Shown here: positions 12,290 through 24,277 of the stretch, piece by piece | Position numbering within the stretch: the stretch's first letter is position 1 | Layout: every line of letters begins with the position of its first letter | Origin: Polytrichum commune | Taxonomy: Eukaryota > Streptophyta > Polytrichopsida > Polytrichales > Polytrichaceae | NCBI GenBank assembly: GCA_950295325.1 | Contig: OX485807.1 | Coordinates: forward strand, 23,905,666 to 23,969,665 | Reading direction: 5' to 3' | DNA length: 64,000 bases | Notes under the pieces: generated by a model | What the model was told of the DNA's origin: nothing | The model's input: only the letters and a program-made list of their open reading frames with translations | The model's database searches: none | Position numbers and translations under genes: made by a program

Positions 12290-13215
12290 AACATATTTTG
12301 AACATGCACCCCAATCTCTTTCAGATACATGTCTCGTTGTGTCCGTTCTTAGATCCATATCTAGCCATATAGATGTCCATTGAAGACAAATGACCAAATT
12401 AGGTCCACTGACCTTCAATTGAAGTATCTATCTCTATCAGTGATCACCAAGGCCTCCCACTTGTGTCGATTGTTGAACCCATATGGCTAACATAATTTGA
12501 GAAGACAATCCAATGTCATTGCATCATGTGTATGTTTATAAGTACTAGTGTTGCCATATACCACTTGTGTAGCGTGTATTACATATTTATTGTTTTATAT
12601 TTATTTACAACCTCTCATTCAACTGGGACTCCTTTACTATAAAACTAGAGGCGCTACCCTGAGTGCTCTAGTAGTCCTAAAGGTAAAGGGAGTTAACTAC
12701 TAGTTGATGATTGTGGTTCTACACGTAGTTCCCCCACGTAAGTAGAGACCACTATTTAACTGCACTTAGAGATATCCTAAAGGCATGGGGGAGAGCTCGT
12801 TAATATATATTTAACTACCACTTAACTACCAGTTGGAGGTGGCCTCAACTGCCAGTGATACTTGTATATAAGCTCTAAGGTTGGGTGGAACATGCCTCTT
12901 GAATCTCATAACATTTGAGAACGTTACAACTTGAATATGCATCCAATTAAGAAGAGTGACCACGTAAGGTCCACATACCTTAGAGGCACTTTACTATAGA
13001 GCTCGAGGACCCGTGACCAATGTGTTCCAAATCTTTCGTTGGTGGAAAAGGCCAAGACTGTCCCACTTCACTTTACAATGGAGCTTGAAGGCGTAAAGGA
13101 CCAAGCCTAAGTTTGAATGGTTGAAATATCTAGATGGAGTCCTACATCGCACGAAATGGATATTGTTTCATGCTTTATTAGATTTTATCAAGTTCATTTT
13201 ACGGCACAATTTTGG
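12290..13215 (+). repeat. large diverged dispersed repeat, copy B
   Basis: This is collinear with parts of 8280-10292 (see copy A). Shared phrases include 'gttcttagatcca' near 12345 and 'catccaattaagaagagtgaccac' phrases near 12940-12965, followed by a decayed GGGCC-family block from about 12978. No coding capacity. Confidence 0.5.
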
Positions 13216-15265
13216 GTGAGATTCAAGGGTCATGTGTATGTAGTCCAATATGTTTTGAGGAAGAATTATCTATTTTTGTATTAGTTCCTTATGTGCATAT
13301 TTAACCAAACAACACTTCAATCTAGGTTTATGACTAAGATAAGTGACAGAATTAGGATCGCTTGCCTTAAATAATCGGAGTCATGAGTTTGTGGCACACA
13401 TGCGAGCATATAGTACACTGGAATCCAATTGGACTTAATCAACCATACACATATAGGGGGTATGTTTATACTAAGAGTCCCCTCAACTATGGTGGAGGGC
13501 CAAAGCATGTTAAAGTGGACAAGAAAAGTGGTTTGCCCTTCCGTTGTGAGACAATTTTCATACATAGTTAGGGAAGAAGGCTCAATTCTATACAAAGTGT
13601 CATTTTGAAACCATGGAGACCTCCAATGGGGGTGAACCAAGCATAATACAAATTTCTTGCCTCATTAGTATTATGGAGATACATGTGAAACAGATCCAAA
13701 ATAAGGTGGTGGATTTGAGCTAAAACCTAATTCATTTAAAAATTTATGATGATTTGTGTGCATAATTTAAGTATCGGGCATGATCATATTCTATGTTAGT
13801 GTGTCACAAATTTTGAAGAAAAATACATTTTCTTAAGGTCTACTTCACCCTCACTTTTTGAAAATCAACAATTCTAGAACAATTCTAGAAGTAGATTCTA
13901 CAAATTGTAGAATCTACTTTTATGGATGTAAACCATGTGATTGTAGAAATACTATGAAACATCATAGCCCGCCTTATTAGTAACTCTAATATGAATCGTT
14001 ATTATTTTTTGAGTTATATAACTAGGAAATGTGGCTATTTGCACCTCTAAACTGACATGGTACAACTTTTGTTCACTTTACCATGCTTTGGCCGTGGACG
14101 AGTTGATGAACTTGGTACCCGTATCAAGCAGCGAGGAATGCATGTGAGTCACATTGTAAAAGGGGAAGTGGAACGATAATTTGGGGAGACCAACAATTGC
14201 AAAGCAAGCAACAAAGATGTTAGGTAAATTATACACACACACACACACACCATATACATTATTTATTTATTTGTATAAATGAGAAACAACTAGAGTCATA
14301 AGGTGAGCTAGTTGAGAAAATTTGGAAGCATTAGAGGAGATAATGTTTGATCTTGGCTTGACGGCTGTGGTGATGTGGGTGTGTGGGGGGGGGGGTAAAA
14401 TGCAAGTATATATGCCACAAGCATTCGAAGAGCACACCATAAGTATGGTAAATTAGAGGAAAAAAAGAGCAATCACAAAATTTGTAAGTGAAGAATTTAT
14501 TGTCAATGTATCATTTGAAGATGCAAGCATAAGATATGACTTTCAATGTGTGTAGAGAAGGTGTTGATCCTATGAGTTACATGCCCAAAATAACAAAATT
14601 TTATGATGATTTGCCTACAAGGGAACAACTAAACATTCCATAGTACAAAGGGGTGGAATGGGTAGAAGGACACATGGCCAATGCATGACTAGTAATTGAT
14701 AGCATGAGGAAGGAGATTGTTGATGCAAAAACTATGGGAATGTGAAGGAAAGAGGGTAACATGTTACCAAGCACAACACGTGGGATGCATGTTGCCCCCA
14801 ATTCAATGTATGCAATGTTGATTTAGTGAAGTTTTATTTATTTGTTTATTTATTTTTGAGGTTGGCTTGTGGAGCTTATTTTGGGTGCTTTATGTTGAGG
14901 AATGTTAAATATGTATGATTGTTGAAGGTGAAGTGTGACATGAGAGGTGCAATGTTGTCTATGTTGTAGGCTATCATACATCAAGGGCCAACATGATGAG
15001 GTAGGAATGGATGTAGCATGTTAATGATATCTAAAAATAATGCAATAAAAATTATATCTCTAAGCAATAATATCTATACAATGATCTTCGCATAACATTA
15101 TGTGACATACATACATGAATAGCCCCCTTAAATGGTTTGTAGGGTATTGATTAATGCAAGACAATATGGCAATGAAGCGAATGCCAATAGCGTTCACGGC
15201 ACTAAATGATAGTTGGAGGAGATGAACACATAGAAATGGGCCATGGGAAGCGTTTAAGTGCAAGA
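13216..15265. other. intergenic DNA, no gene seen
   Basis: This contains a perfect hairpin (13889-13919: 14-bp arms and a 3-nt loop), an AC microsatellite at about 14232-14250 and a G run at about 14385-14394. ORFs are short and unrecognised. It ends at the target duplication GTTCT (15266-15270) of the adjoining gypsy element. Confidence 0.55.
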
Positions 15266-15270
15266 GTTCT

Positions 15271-17071
15271 TGTGAGGCCAAACCCCCCACCCTTAAGCGT
15301 CCGTAGTCCGAGTAGTGGGTTTGGGCTCACATTCCTCCGCGGTATTGGATTTGGACTTGGATGAGTCCATAGTGCAAGGTTCACCCTTCAAGTGGTCTTG
15401 GATTTAACTTTGGTCTTTGCTTCCTTTGTCTTGCCATCGCGAGAGTGTTCCACATTCTCCATTAAGTTGTGCACGTGGTTTATTTTTAAAGAGAGGATGC
15501 AAGTGTTAAAAAAAACATTATTCTCTATAGTCAATCTCAAATACATTTACTTGTGAAAGCCACACATAACACTAACTAGCATAATGTAACTAACTACTTG
15601 TCTATGAGCTAATTAGGTAGGCTATCTACTAAGCTCCTTCATGAACCCATCTCTTTACTTTCTAATTACATAAACCTAGCTCCTTCATAAACCCAGCTCC
15701 TTCATAAACCCAGCTCCTTCATAAACCCAGCTTCTTAGCTTCTAACTAAACAAACCCAGCTCCTTCATAAACCCAGCTCCTTCATGAACCCAGCTCCTTA
15801 GCTTCTAACTAAACAAACCCAGCTCCTTCATAAACCCAGCTCCTTCATGAACCCACAACTTTGTAGTTGTAATCCCCAACTACCTCACTAATTATTCAAG
15901 CCCTTAACTAATCTTCCTACCTAATTTCCCTAATTCTACTAACAACCCCTTTCTAATCACACAATTCTTCTCTAATCCTAAAATCCTAAAATCCTAGAGA
16001 GGAGAGGGGGAGAGAGAATTTCCTAACTTCACTAAGACTAACTAATCCACACAAGTATATTTTTGCACTCATCACAACATCAAGTGCTCAACTCTTAAAC
16101 ATGGAACTTGCAACCACGTGTATTCAAAACATGAACTTTAAGTACCACAAATTGGAATCATGAATTAACTTTAAAATCCTTCACGTCAACACTAATTCTA
16201 CCAAGAGGTCAAGCCCTCTTCAAGGCTAACAAGCCTTGGCTCTCAAACTAAAAACTAAGCACACACATGTGCTCCAATATGGCTTCCCACACCCACACTT
16301 ATAACTCGTGGGGTGCCTTGGAGCACAAAGGAAAGAGAGGATGAGTGAGGGAAGAATGAGGGATTATATAGTAAGCTTGAGGGGGTGAGCACCCTCAAGG
16401 CTCACGATAAGCCCTTGAGATTTCCTCCTACTTAGTAGGCGCCAATCCTATCTTCTAAGCCTTCCTCCCTCAAATGATCAACAAGGATCCTAATTCGAAC
16501 ATTTAACTAGCCTTGGCTTTCTACCTACCACACTTTACCAAACTTGGGATGCTTCAACCCAAACTTAGCCTCCTTCGCTTTCCGCCGCCATAACTTTCTC
16601 CCCTTATTTTCCCAAATCGTCGCTCACCACTTAATTCAAACCACGATGCTTAACTCGTGATTTGATTGGTGCTTTGAGAATTTGCTTATCCTCCACCTTG
16701 CATTCTTCCTTGGGCCTTCCCCATTAAGTGGCCATGATGAGGTGGTCCACTTGTGCGCTCCATGTGATCCTCCATTCATCCCAATTCGAATGCACTTGCC
16801 TCTTGAGTCACTTTGGTTGTCTCCATCCATTTGTACTAGCCTACTCACTAACTACTCAATCCAAGTTCTCCTTACCTATCCTCATTCACTCAAATCCTTC
16901 CGAAGGTAAAAACACAATAACAACTCACATCCTAGCCTCTTACAACATGGTACTTCTAAGACTAACATTTCACTCTTTTTATATTTTTGTGAAGTAACAT
17001 GCTACTTCAAAGTGCATCAACTAACGTTTCAAGGGTCTAAGACTAAATGTGGGCACCCTTTTGGGCTCACA
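15271..17071 (-). repeat. 3' LTR (1801 bp) of the gypsy element
   Basis: Starts TGTGAGGCC and ends GGGCTCACA on the plus strand, so the ends form an extended inverted repeat. It matches 24282-26082 base for base wherever I compared them. It holds a 17-bp-unit minisatellite (about 15640-15855) and no coding frame of its own. Confidence 0.95.
15640..15855 (+). repeat. LTR minisatellite, 17-bp unit
   Basis: The unit AGCTCCTTCATAAACCC is repeated about ten times with small variants (ATGAACCC, and the interspersed 'cttagcttctaactaaacaaaccc'). The same array is present in the other LTR at about 24651-24866. Confidence 0.9.
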
Positions 17072-17132
17072 TAATTGGCGACCATCGGGGGATGAATCCA
17101 AACATCTCTTGCTCCAAGGGTAAGTTGCCTAG

Positions 17133-20100
17133 TCAAGCTCGGTACTCCTTACATCTACTTCCCGATGTACGGGTAGGAAAGAGCTCACCATTCAACGTTT
17201 CCAATTGAATTGAATTATTAGGAAAGACCTCATAGACAAGGTAAGGTCCTAACCATACCGCATTGAATTTCGCCGGAAATTCAAGCTTTCGTGCGTCTTG
17301 AATCATGACCATCATTCCCGGTGTTAGGGCCCTTCTCTTATGTCGTTTGTCGAAAGTAATCTTTCTCCTTCTTTGGATTGCCTCAATATGTTGAGCCGCC
17401 ATTCTCCTCCCTTCGTCAAGTGCTTCCAAATCGGTTAGTCGATTTCGTAAGGATTGACTTTCGGTAAGTCTCGTACTCACGGCCACCCTAAGTGACTCGA
17501 CTTCATATTCGATTGGTAGTGTCGCTTCAAGACCATAGACTAAGGAAAATGGTGTAGCACGCGTAGTTACCTTATAGGTTGTACGGTATGCCCAAAGTGC
17601 CGCCGTTAGTTTCGTATCCCAATCCCGCTTCGAGTCTATAACCGTCTTGCGTAGTATACTCACCAAAATTCCGTTAACCCTTTCCGTTTGTCCATTGGTT
17701 TGTGGGTGGTAGGGAGTAGTCTTCCGGTGATCAGTTTTAAATTTCTCTGTCATCTCTCGAATCAAGTCATTCAAAAAGTGAGTACCCCTATCGCTTACTA
17801 GGATCTTCGGCACCCCGAACCGCGAAATTATGTTTTCGTACATAAATGTTGCCGCGTGTTCCGCCGTGTCGGTCTTCACCGCTTTGGCTTCCGCCCACTT
17901 GGTGAGATACTCGGTTGCCACCACAATATATTTCATTCCTTTTGAAGATTGGGGATGGACCTCACCCACATAGTCGATGCCCCATTTTTCGAAAGGAATT
18001 AAGGGTAATGATACATGTAAAGGCATCTCCATTCTAAGGTCGTTTCGGGCATACCGTTGGCAAGCGTCGCATTTCCTTACATAGTCATGGGCGTCCTTAA
18101 ATAGTGTAGGCCAAAAGTAGCCCGCTCTAAGTATTTTTTGCCCGGTGAGTTGACCCGAGAAGTGACCGCCGCAAGCGCTATCGTGGCAAGCGATTAAAAT
18201 CGCTTCAACCTCCGTTTTTGACACGCATCGTCGTAAAATAGCATCGGACCCCCTTCTAAACAACCTATGGTCCACTACAACAAATTGCCTACTATTTACC
18301 CTCACCTTCCTTCTCTCTTCTTTTGTCCACTCTTTGGGCAACTTGTGGGTTGTTAGAAATTCCACTATGCCCGCATACCACTCCGGTGTAGAAGTGACCA
18401 CAAAGAGGCTATCATCTACTAACATATCATTTACCGGATTTTTTCCTATCTCCTCCGACAACCTAGACAAGTGGTCCGCTTGTAAATGCATACGACCCGG
18501 TTTATATTCCACCGTGTAGTCGAATTCTTCTAATAACAAAACCCACCTAGCTAACCTACCACTTAACTCCGCCTTGTTAATTAGATACTTGATAGCCATG
18601 TGGTCAACAAAAAATACAACCGGGTTGCACATGAGGTAATGCCTAAACTTTTTAACGGAAAACACCATGGCTAGGCACTCCCTCTCCGTTGTAGAGTAGT
18701 TTCTTTCGGCGGGGGTCAATTGCTTACTCGCATAAGCTATAGGTTGATCCTTCTCTTTTTCTCCCGTTGCTTGACAAAGCGCACTCCCTATTGCCACATT
18801 ACTAGCATCACAATAGACGTGAAAAGGTTTACCCCAATTGGGTGGTATCAACACCGGATAGGTGCTCAACCTATCCCGCAATTCCTCAAAGGCTTTTTGA
18901 CAAGCATCCGTCCACTCGAATTTGACATCCTTTTTGAGCAAATGGGTAATGGGCACCGCTATCTTTGAAAAATTAGGAATAAGTTCCCGGTACCATCCCA
19001 CATGTCCTAACAACTTAGAGATCCCCTTGGAATTGGTTGGAGTTGCCAAGTCGCTTATGGCCGCAATCTTATCCGGATCGGGTTCTCTACCTTTCTCACT
19101 AACAACATAACCCAACAACACTCCCTTATTCACTCCCAAAAATGTCTTATCCGGGTTCAATGCTAACCTCATCTTCCTACACCTAACCAATGCCTCCCTA
19201 ACACAATGTAGGTGATCATCCACATTACTTTGTGTGCTAAAATCGTCCACAAAGACGGTCATGGATTTGAACAACAAGTCGGTGAAGATATACATTACTA
19301 ATCGTTGGAAAGTAGCCGGGGCATTACATAACCCAAATGGCATCACTACCCACACAAAAGTACCCCAAGGTGTAGTAAAAGCCGTTTTATGGATATCTTG
19401 GAGGGCTATGGAAATTTGATTATAACCCGCATACCCATCCATAAAGGTATATCGCGAATGACCTCCAACCTCCTCAAGCAACAAGGTGATAAAAGGTAAG
19501 GGGAAGTGATCCTTTTGTGTGCACGAATTCAATTTCCTATAGTCGACACAAACCCTTAATTTCCCATTTTTTTTCTTTACTAAGACCATAGGAGAAACCC
19601 AATCCGTGATTTCCACCGGCTTGATAAACCCGGCCTTCAATAACCTTTCCAATTCCGCTTTCACCAACAATTGCAATTGAGGATTCATCCTCCTCTCCTT
19701 TTGTCTAATTGGCCTCGCCCCCGGAATTAAAGGAATCCGGTGCTCTACCATTTCCCTAGGAATTCCCTTAAGCTCATCGTAGGACCATGCAAAAGTATCA
19801 CTAAACTCATCCACCAAATTGCTATACTCCCTAACCTCTTTCTCCCCCAATTTGGAGCCCATCTTCATTTGTCGGGTTTTTCCATTCTTTAATTTCACAT
19901 CCACGTACCGCCAATCCGCTTCCGACACATGTGCTTGTTCCTCTTTGTTCCGATACCAATCGGAAGGCACATTGGGGTAATCTTTCACATCTTGACCTAC
20001 AACTATCCCCGTAGACGTGGTCTTGAAATGTAAAGGCTCCTCCAATTTCGATGACTCAATAATCACATCCTCCTCTTGAGTCCCATCTACATGAATTAAA

Positions 20101-23100
20101 CTAACCTCACCCTCTTCCACGTCATCTACCCAAGGTGTTAACCCACCGCTAACCCACTCTTCCTCGGTGAGCACCTCACATGGCTCCAACAATGAGCCCT
20201 CTCCTAAACTAACACTAGGAAATTCACTCCCTAAGCCTACTTGGTGAAATGTAACCATTACATCAACCTCGGACTCGGGGTACTCCCTTAGCCATTGGGC
20301 ATAATCCCCATTATCCCCATAATTGTAAAAATTAGGACCTAGACTTCCCGAGCCCGAATCTATAACAACCCTTTGACCTTCGGGATGGACGACTCCCACC
20401 AATGCCTTGCCAATCTCATTCTCGTTTAAGTCATCAATTTCCTTCTCCAATGGCAAATACATCTCCTTCTTCATCCATCCTTCTAATGAACCAATGGACA
20501 CTATGACCCTATTACCCTCCGGACCATAAGTGATGGATGGTTTAGGTCCACCCCAATTGACCATAGCATTCGCCATCCGCAACCAAGGCCTACCTAGCAA
20601 AATGGGGAAGGTGTCCTTGTTGGAGTGCATTTTAATGACATGGAAGGTGACCAAGTACTCCTCACCTCCCGTAGTCATTCTACAATCCTTGATCATCCCC
20701 AAAGGCGTAGTCGAACTTTGATTTGCCATATTTATGACCAAAGGTGAAGGCCCCGTGAGTCCAAGTCCCAATTTTTTCATAGTATCCTCCGGTAGTATAT
20801 TTAGACTACTCCCTCCGTCGACTAGCACATTAGGAACCACCTTATCTACTATAACAACTTCTATTTCTATAGCTTTCACGTCTCTTCCACCTTGTGATTG
20901 GATCCTAGCGGCTATTTTAGCTTTCACCTTCCTCATCCTCTTGTGTACCGGCATTCCCTCCTTTAATGTTTTCCTTGCCATGGGTGAAATTTCCAATAGT
21001 TGGCCGAAAGTAATATCCGCCTTGAGTGTACTAAGGTCCGCCCACAAGTCGTACCCGGTAGATCTTTCCACCTTAGAATTACCCACTACGTCGAATTCGT
21101 CTACGGGAACCCCCGGTCCTTCCCATTCACCCACATCGCTATTATCCAAGTCATGTACCGCATTAGTCCTCTCCCTATCTTGTAAAATTATATTTTCCCT
21201 CTCCACATCCTTAGTAGCTCTTCTAGCTACCCTATGCAACTCGGAGAGATTAATCTCTTCATCCGAAGAGTAATTTCCTTGCTCTCCTATTCCTACCTCC
21301 AACGGGGCATCCCCTCTCCTAGCCCTAGTAGTTACCGCTAGTGCAGGTGCTTCTTCAACCACACCCTTACCCTTCACTAACTCATATGTAATAGCATTGG
21401 TGTGAGGAGGCCATTGACTTTGCTCCTCTCCAATTCTCGTTGGGAGAGGAAGCATGTCATCACATGTGGCCTCCAACACTCCATCCATGAACCTAACATC
21501 TTGGGAGTTAGATGGTCCCGGATCCGTTGGAGGCGCTTGTCTCCCGTTACTACCATTAGGTGGAACTCCTTGTCTATTTTGTATTGGAATGTAACCGGTT
21601 GTAGTTTGCAAGCCCGCCGGTGGATGAAAAGTTTGCCTAGCATTACTATGGTCATAGTATAAGTTAGGTGGCCTAAGTTCATTGGCCGGTACTCCTTGTG
21701 GCCTAGCACCTCGCATATTATCCCTTGCTTGTTGTTGTGGATTAGCCACCGGGTAAGGGACATTAATTATTTTGTCCGGTTGGCGACACGTATCCGAGGG
21801 ATGACTTCCTCCACAATTGCTACAATTAAACTCTTGACCTTCGGACCAACATTGTCCTTGAGCGTGCCACCTTCCACAAAAGGGATGAAATTCCTTCTTC
21901 TCTAAATTTTGGCCACCTTGCCCTCTAGGTTGTGGTCCTCTATTGCTTCCATTTCCATAGTGAGGTGGCGCTTGACCTCGTTGATTTTGTTGAGGTGGGT
22001 TACCGTTTCCTCTTTGGTCACGGTTTTGTCCACTTCTACAAAATTGACGCGTGTGGCCCGGTTGGCCACATTGGACACACCATAATCCGGAAGAATGCCT
22101 ACCCGACTCAACCGGGGGTGGAGGCCCCGGTTGTTGACTCCGGATCATTAATGACATTTGATCCGTGAGGCTTTGCATTTGTTTTATCATAGCCTCTTGG
22201 AATCCTAGTTGGCTAGCACCTAGTCTTCTCTCAACCTCCTCCAAGTGTGGATCCGTTCTAGGGGCCGGTAGTGCCAAAAGAGGTGCCGGTTCCCTAACCG
22301 CTAAAGGTCGGGGACCGGTGTCCACAATGGCATATGGAATTTGGTTCTCATACTTAGCGGGTTCTACCGCTACCACCCTAGGGCGTATGGGGATGAATTG
22401 TGGGATCAATTCATCCTCCCTTCTCCATAGCCTTTCGTGATCTTTATCCAAGTTTTCAATATCTCTAGCCGCACGCTTGGCATCCGCCAAGGTCAAGGGA
22501 TTCCTTTCTAGAACACCCCTAATAGTTCCGGACTTAAAAAACCCTTGAATGAAAAATTGCTTTAGCGTGTCGTCGTTGAGCATGGTACCCACAAATCTAG
22601 TGCACACTAAATCAAACCTCCTAATGTAAGCCGAAATTTCTTCCTCCCTTCCTTGCTTCAATGACGACAATGCCCTTAATGCGGTACTTTGACCCACTTC
22701 CGGTCTAAATTCGTTAAGAAACTCCCTTTGTAATTGTTCCCATCCCCTAAAATGTCCCTCGGCATGATCCCGATACCATTCATAGGCTTCCCCCTCTAGA
22801 GTGGTAGGAAACCACACTAACCAATAACCCGGGTCGGTTATGAGGAAGCTAGCCAACCGTTCGATATACCGTTCCATGTGCCGAGAGGGGTCCTCATCCT
22901 TGGTCCCATAAAATTTAGGGAGATGAGATGGCATATCCATCGCCGCTAAATTTTGTGGAACCACAATTGGTAGGCCTCTTGGCCTAACCAATGGGTCTAT
23001 TGGAGGTATAGGAGGTATGGGCGGAATTGGGGGTATGGGTGGTGGATCCATCCCCCGTTCCTCGGCCATGGTGACCGGTGAACTATTCAACAATCCCCTA

Positions 23101-23372
23101 TCAACTTCTACCGGGAATTCTTCTCTAAGTGTGTAATTTTCCGAAGAAGTTTCACCACTCAATTTGGAGGGAGTGATCTCCTCTTCAAGTTGAGCTCCAA
23201 GTTCTAAGGTGTCTAGAATTGACCTAGTCCTAGGTTCGACGTTCAAACAACTCTCTATTCTAACATTATCTTGTTCTAATCTATCACTGATTTTAGAGGA
23301 CCGCCTCTTTCGAGTAGATTTCTCTAGTCCTACTATCAAACTTGGTTTTTGTGAGCGAGTCCTACCTTGCAT
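17133..23372 (-). CDS. gag-pol polyprotein of Ty3/gypsy element (2079 aa)
   Basis: A single uninterrupted frame encodes the structural and replication proteins of the retrotransposon. In order: a proline-rich PPIPPIPP stretch (about residue 115); a retrotransposon gag domain with the W-x-x-L-x-x-E-F core; two zinc knuckles (CVQCGQPGHTRQFC at about 430, then CSNCGGSHPSDTC); an aspartic protease with LVDGGSSLNIL at about 850, where the usual D-T/S-G is D-G-G; reverse transcriptase with VFVDDF at about 1372; RNase H starting with the YCDAS motif; an integrase H/C zinc region (CHDSACGGHF...CDAC); a DDE core (GIDYVG about 1798, VSDRGTHF about 1859, QTERVN about 1896); and a C-terminal LGPY module without a chromodomain. 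The first Met is in a plausible place, about 890 nt inside the 5' LTR. Because gag and pol share one frame, no programmed frameshift is needed. Confidence 0.95.
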   Translation of the reverse strand: MQGRTRSQKPSLIVGLEKSTRKRRSSKISDRLEQDNVRIESCLNVEPRTRSILDTLELGAQLEEEITPSKLSGETSSENYTLREEFPVEVDRGLLNSSPVTMAEERGMDPPPIPPIPPIPPIPPIDPLVRPRGLPIVVPQNLAAMDMPSHLPKFYGTKDEDPSRHMERYIERLASFLITDPGYWLVWFPTTLEGEAYEWYRDHAEGHFRGWEQLQREFLNEFRPEVGQSTALRALSSLKQGREEEISAYIRRFDLVCTRFVGTMLNDDTLKQFFIQGFFKSGTIRGVLERNPLTLADAKRAARDIENLDKDHERLWRREDELIPQFIPIRPRVVAVEPAKYENQIPYAIVDTGPRPLAVREPAPLLALPAPRTDPHLEEVERRLGASQLGFQEAMIKQMQSLTDQMSLMIRSQQPGPPPPVESGRHSSGLWCVQCGQPGHTRQFCRSGQNRDQRGNGNPPQQNQRGQAPPHYGNGSNRGPQPRGQGGQNLEKKEFHPFCGRWHAQGQCWSEGQEFNCSNCGGSHPSDTCRQPDKIINVPYPVANPQQQARDNMRGARPQGVPANELRPPNLYYDHSNARQTFHPPAGLQTTTGYIPIQNRQGVPPNGSNGRQAPPTDPGPSNSQDVRFMDGVLEATCDDMLPLPTRIGEEQSQWPPHTNAITYELVKGKGVVEEAPALAVTTRARRGDAPLEVGIGEQGNYSSDEEINLSELHRVARRATKDVERENIILQDRERTNAVHDLDNSDVGEWEGPGVPVDEFDVVGNSKVERSTGYDLWADLSTLKADITFGQLLEISPMARKTLKEGMPVHKRMRKVKAKIAARIQSQGGRDVKAIEIEVVIVDKVVPNVLVDGGSSLNILPEDTMKKLGLGLTGPSPLVINMANQSSTTPLGMIKDCRMTTGGEEYLVTFHVIKMHSNKDTFPILLGRPWLRMANAMVNWGGPKPSITYGPEGNRVIVSIGSLEGWMKKEMYLPLEKEIDDLNENEIGKALVGVVHPEGQRVVIDSGSGSLGPNFYNYGDNGDYAQWLREYPESEVDVMVTFHQVGLGSEFPSVSLGEGSLLEPCEVLTEEEWVSGGLTPWVDDVEEGEVSLIHVDGTQEEDVIIESSKLEEPLHFKTTSTGIVVGQDVKDYPNVPSDWYRNKEEQAHVSEADWRYVDVKLKNGKTRQMKMGSKLGEKEVREYSNLVDEFSDTFAWSYDELKGIPREMVEHRIPLIPGARPIRQKERRMNPQLQLLVKAELERLLKAGFIKPVEITDWVSPMVLVKKKNGKLRVCVDYRKLNSCTQKDHFPLPFITLLLEEVGGHSRYTFMDGYAGYNQISIALQDIHKTAFTTPWGTFVWVVMPFGLCNAPATFQRLVMYIFTDLLFKSMTVFVDDFSTQSNVDDHLHCVREALVRCRKMRLALNPDKTFLGVNKGVLLGYVVSEKGREPDPDKIAAISDLATPTNSKGISKLLGHVGWYRELIPNFSKIAVPITHLLKKDVKFEWTDACQKAFEELRDRLSTYPVLIPPNWGKPFHVYCDASNVAIGSALCQATGEKEKDQPIAYASKQLTPAERNYSTTERECLAMVFSVKKFRHYLMCNPVVFFVDHMAIKYLINKAELSGRLARWVLLLEEFDYTVEYKPGRMHLQADHLSRLSEEIGKNPVNDMLVDDSLFVVTSTPEWYAGIVEFLTTHKLPKEWTKEERRKVRVNSRQFVVVDHRLFRRGSDAILRRCVSKTEVEAILIACHDSACGGHFSGQLTGQKILRAGYFWPTLFKDAHDYVRKCDACQRYARNDLRMEMPLHVSLPLIPFEKWGIDYVGEVHPQSSKGMKYIVVATEYLTKWAEAKAVKTDTAEHAATFMYENIISRFGVPKILVSDRGTHFLNDLIREMTEKFKTDHRKTTPYHPQTNGQTERVNGILVSILRKTVIDSKRDWDTKLTAALWAYRTTYKVTTRATPFSLVYGLEATLPIEYEVESLRVAVSTRLTESQSLRNRLTDLEALDEGRRMAAQHIEAIQRRRKITFDKRHKRRALTPGMMVMIQDARKLEFPAKFNAVWLGPYLVYEVFPNNSIQLETLNGELFPTRTSGSRCKEYRA

Positions 23373-24259
23373 TCCATAAGAATCGATCGACCCTCACTTG
23401 ACCACACATAATCCTAGCAATTCCCCTCTTAATATTTTCACTTGTCTTGGTGTGGTTATAATTTTTTTAGGAGGTGAGGAAAAGAACCTGCAAGCCCACT
23501 TAGGTGAAAGAATCCCAATAGGGGATAGGCATGTTCATGTTAATTTTTTGGTTAAGTCGGAGCATCACCTCCGCACCTTCCCGCAAATTAACACTCACCA
23601 CAATACCGATTGTGAGGGGGTGACCTTCCGAGTAGATTATGTTAAAAGTCGAGGCTTCACCCTTCAACTTCTCACACCATCCACAATTCGGGAATTACCC
23701 TCTACAACGGATAACAACAATCACGAGTACAAAAGGCATTCCTTAATTAGTTAATGAGTTCACTTTGAAGAAATAAACATACCTTGAGCAATCGCATCCC
23801 CCTGTGAGTTAGCACTCCCCTCAATCGTGACTCAATGTAACAACACCATAAACTTTGTGAAATATTAATTTAATCTAGAACATGAAATAACAACTCCCAA
23901 AACTTTGAGACTCACCCCGAGGTGAGTGTCAAAGTTCAATGTCCTAAGGTGAATTTACCCTCTAATGTTTTCATGAGCTACTCGGTTATAGGTTCCTTTT
24001 AAGTTCTTAGCAAATCCCCAAAAAGGTTGAGGACGCACCTTCGCCGCGCTCCTTCCTCAAAAATGAATTTGCGTAATTGACAATGCAATTCATTCCAAGG
24101 AATAGTTGAAATACAATGAATTCAAATGTAACCCAAAGAGAAAATACTTACCGAGTTTCGGGTGCTCCTTCCCTTCTCTCAAGTTTGTGTCTCTAATTTT
24201 TCCTAGTTGCCTCCAAGTCTCCTAGTCGCCTCCAAGTCTTGTAACTACCTTCCGCTTCG

Positions 24260-24277
24260 CTCCCGGCAGACGCACCA
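24260..24277 (-). other. primer binding site candidate
   Basis: On the minus strand the 18-mer TGGTGCGTCTGCCGGGAG begins 4 nt (TAAT) inside the 5' LTR. Its leading TGG pairs with the CCA of a tRNA 3' end, and the rest resembles an acceptor/T-arm complement. The exact tRNA is not established. Confidence 0.6.

Noticed and set aside
15640-15855. Regular repeats in the LTR as a CRISPR array
   Set aside because: Units are contiguous 17-mers without unique spacers, in a plant retrotransposon LTR.
20734-21273. 179-codon plus-strand frame within the gypsy gag-pol
   Set aside because: Antisense to the intact polyprotein and Ser/Leu-rich; a shadow frame.
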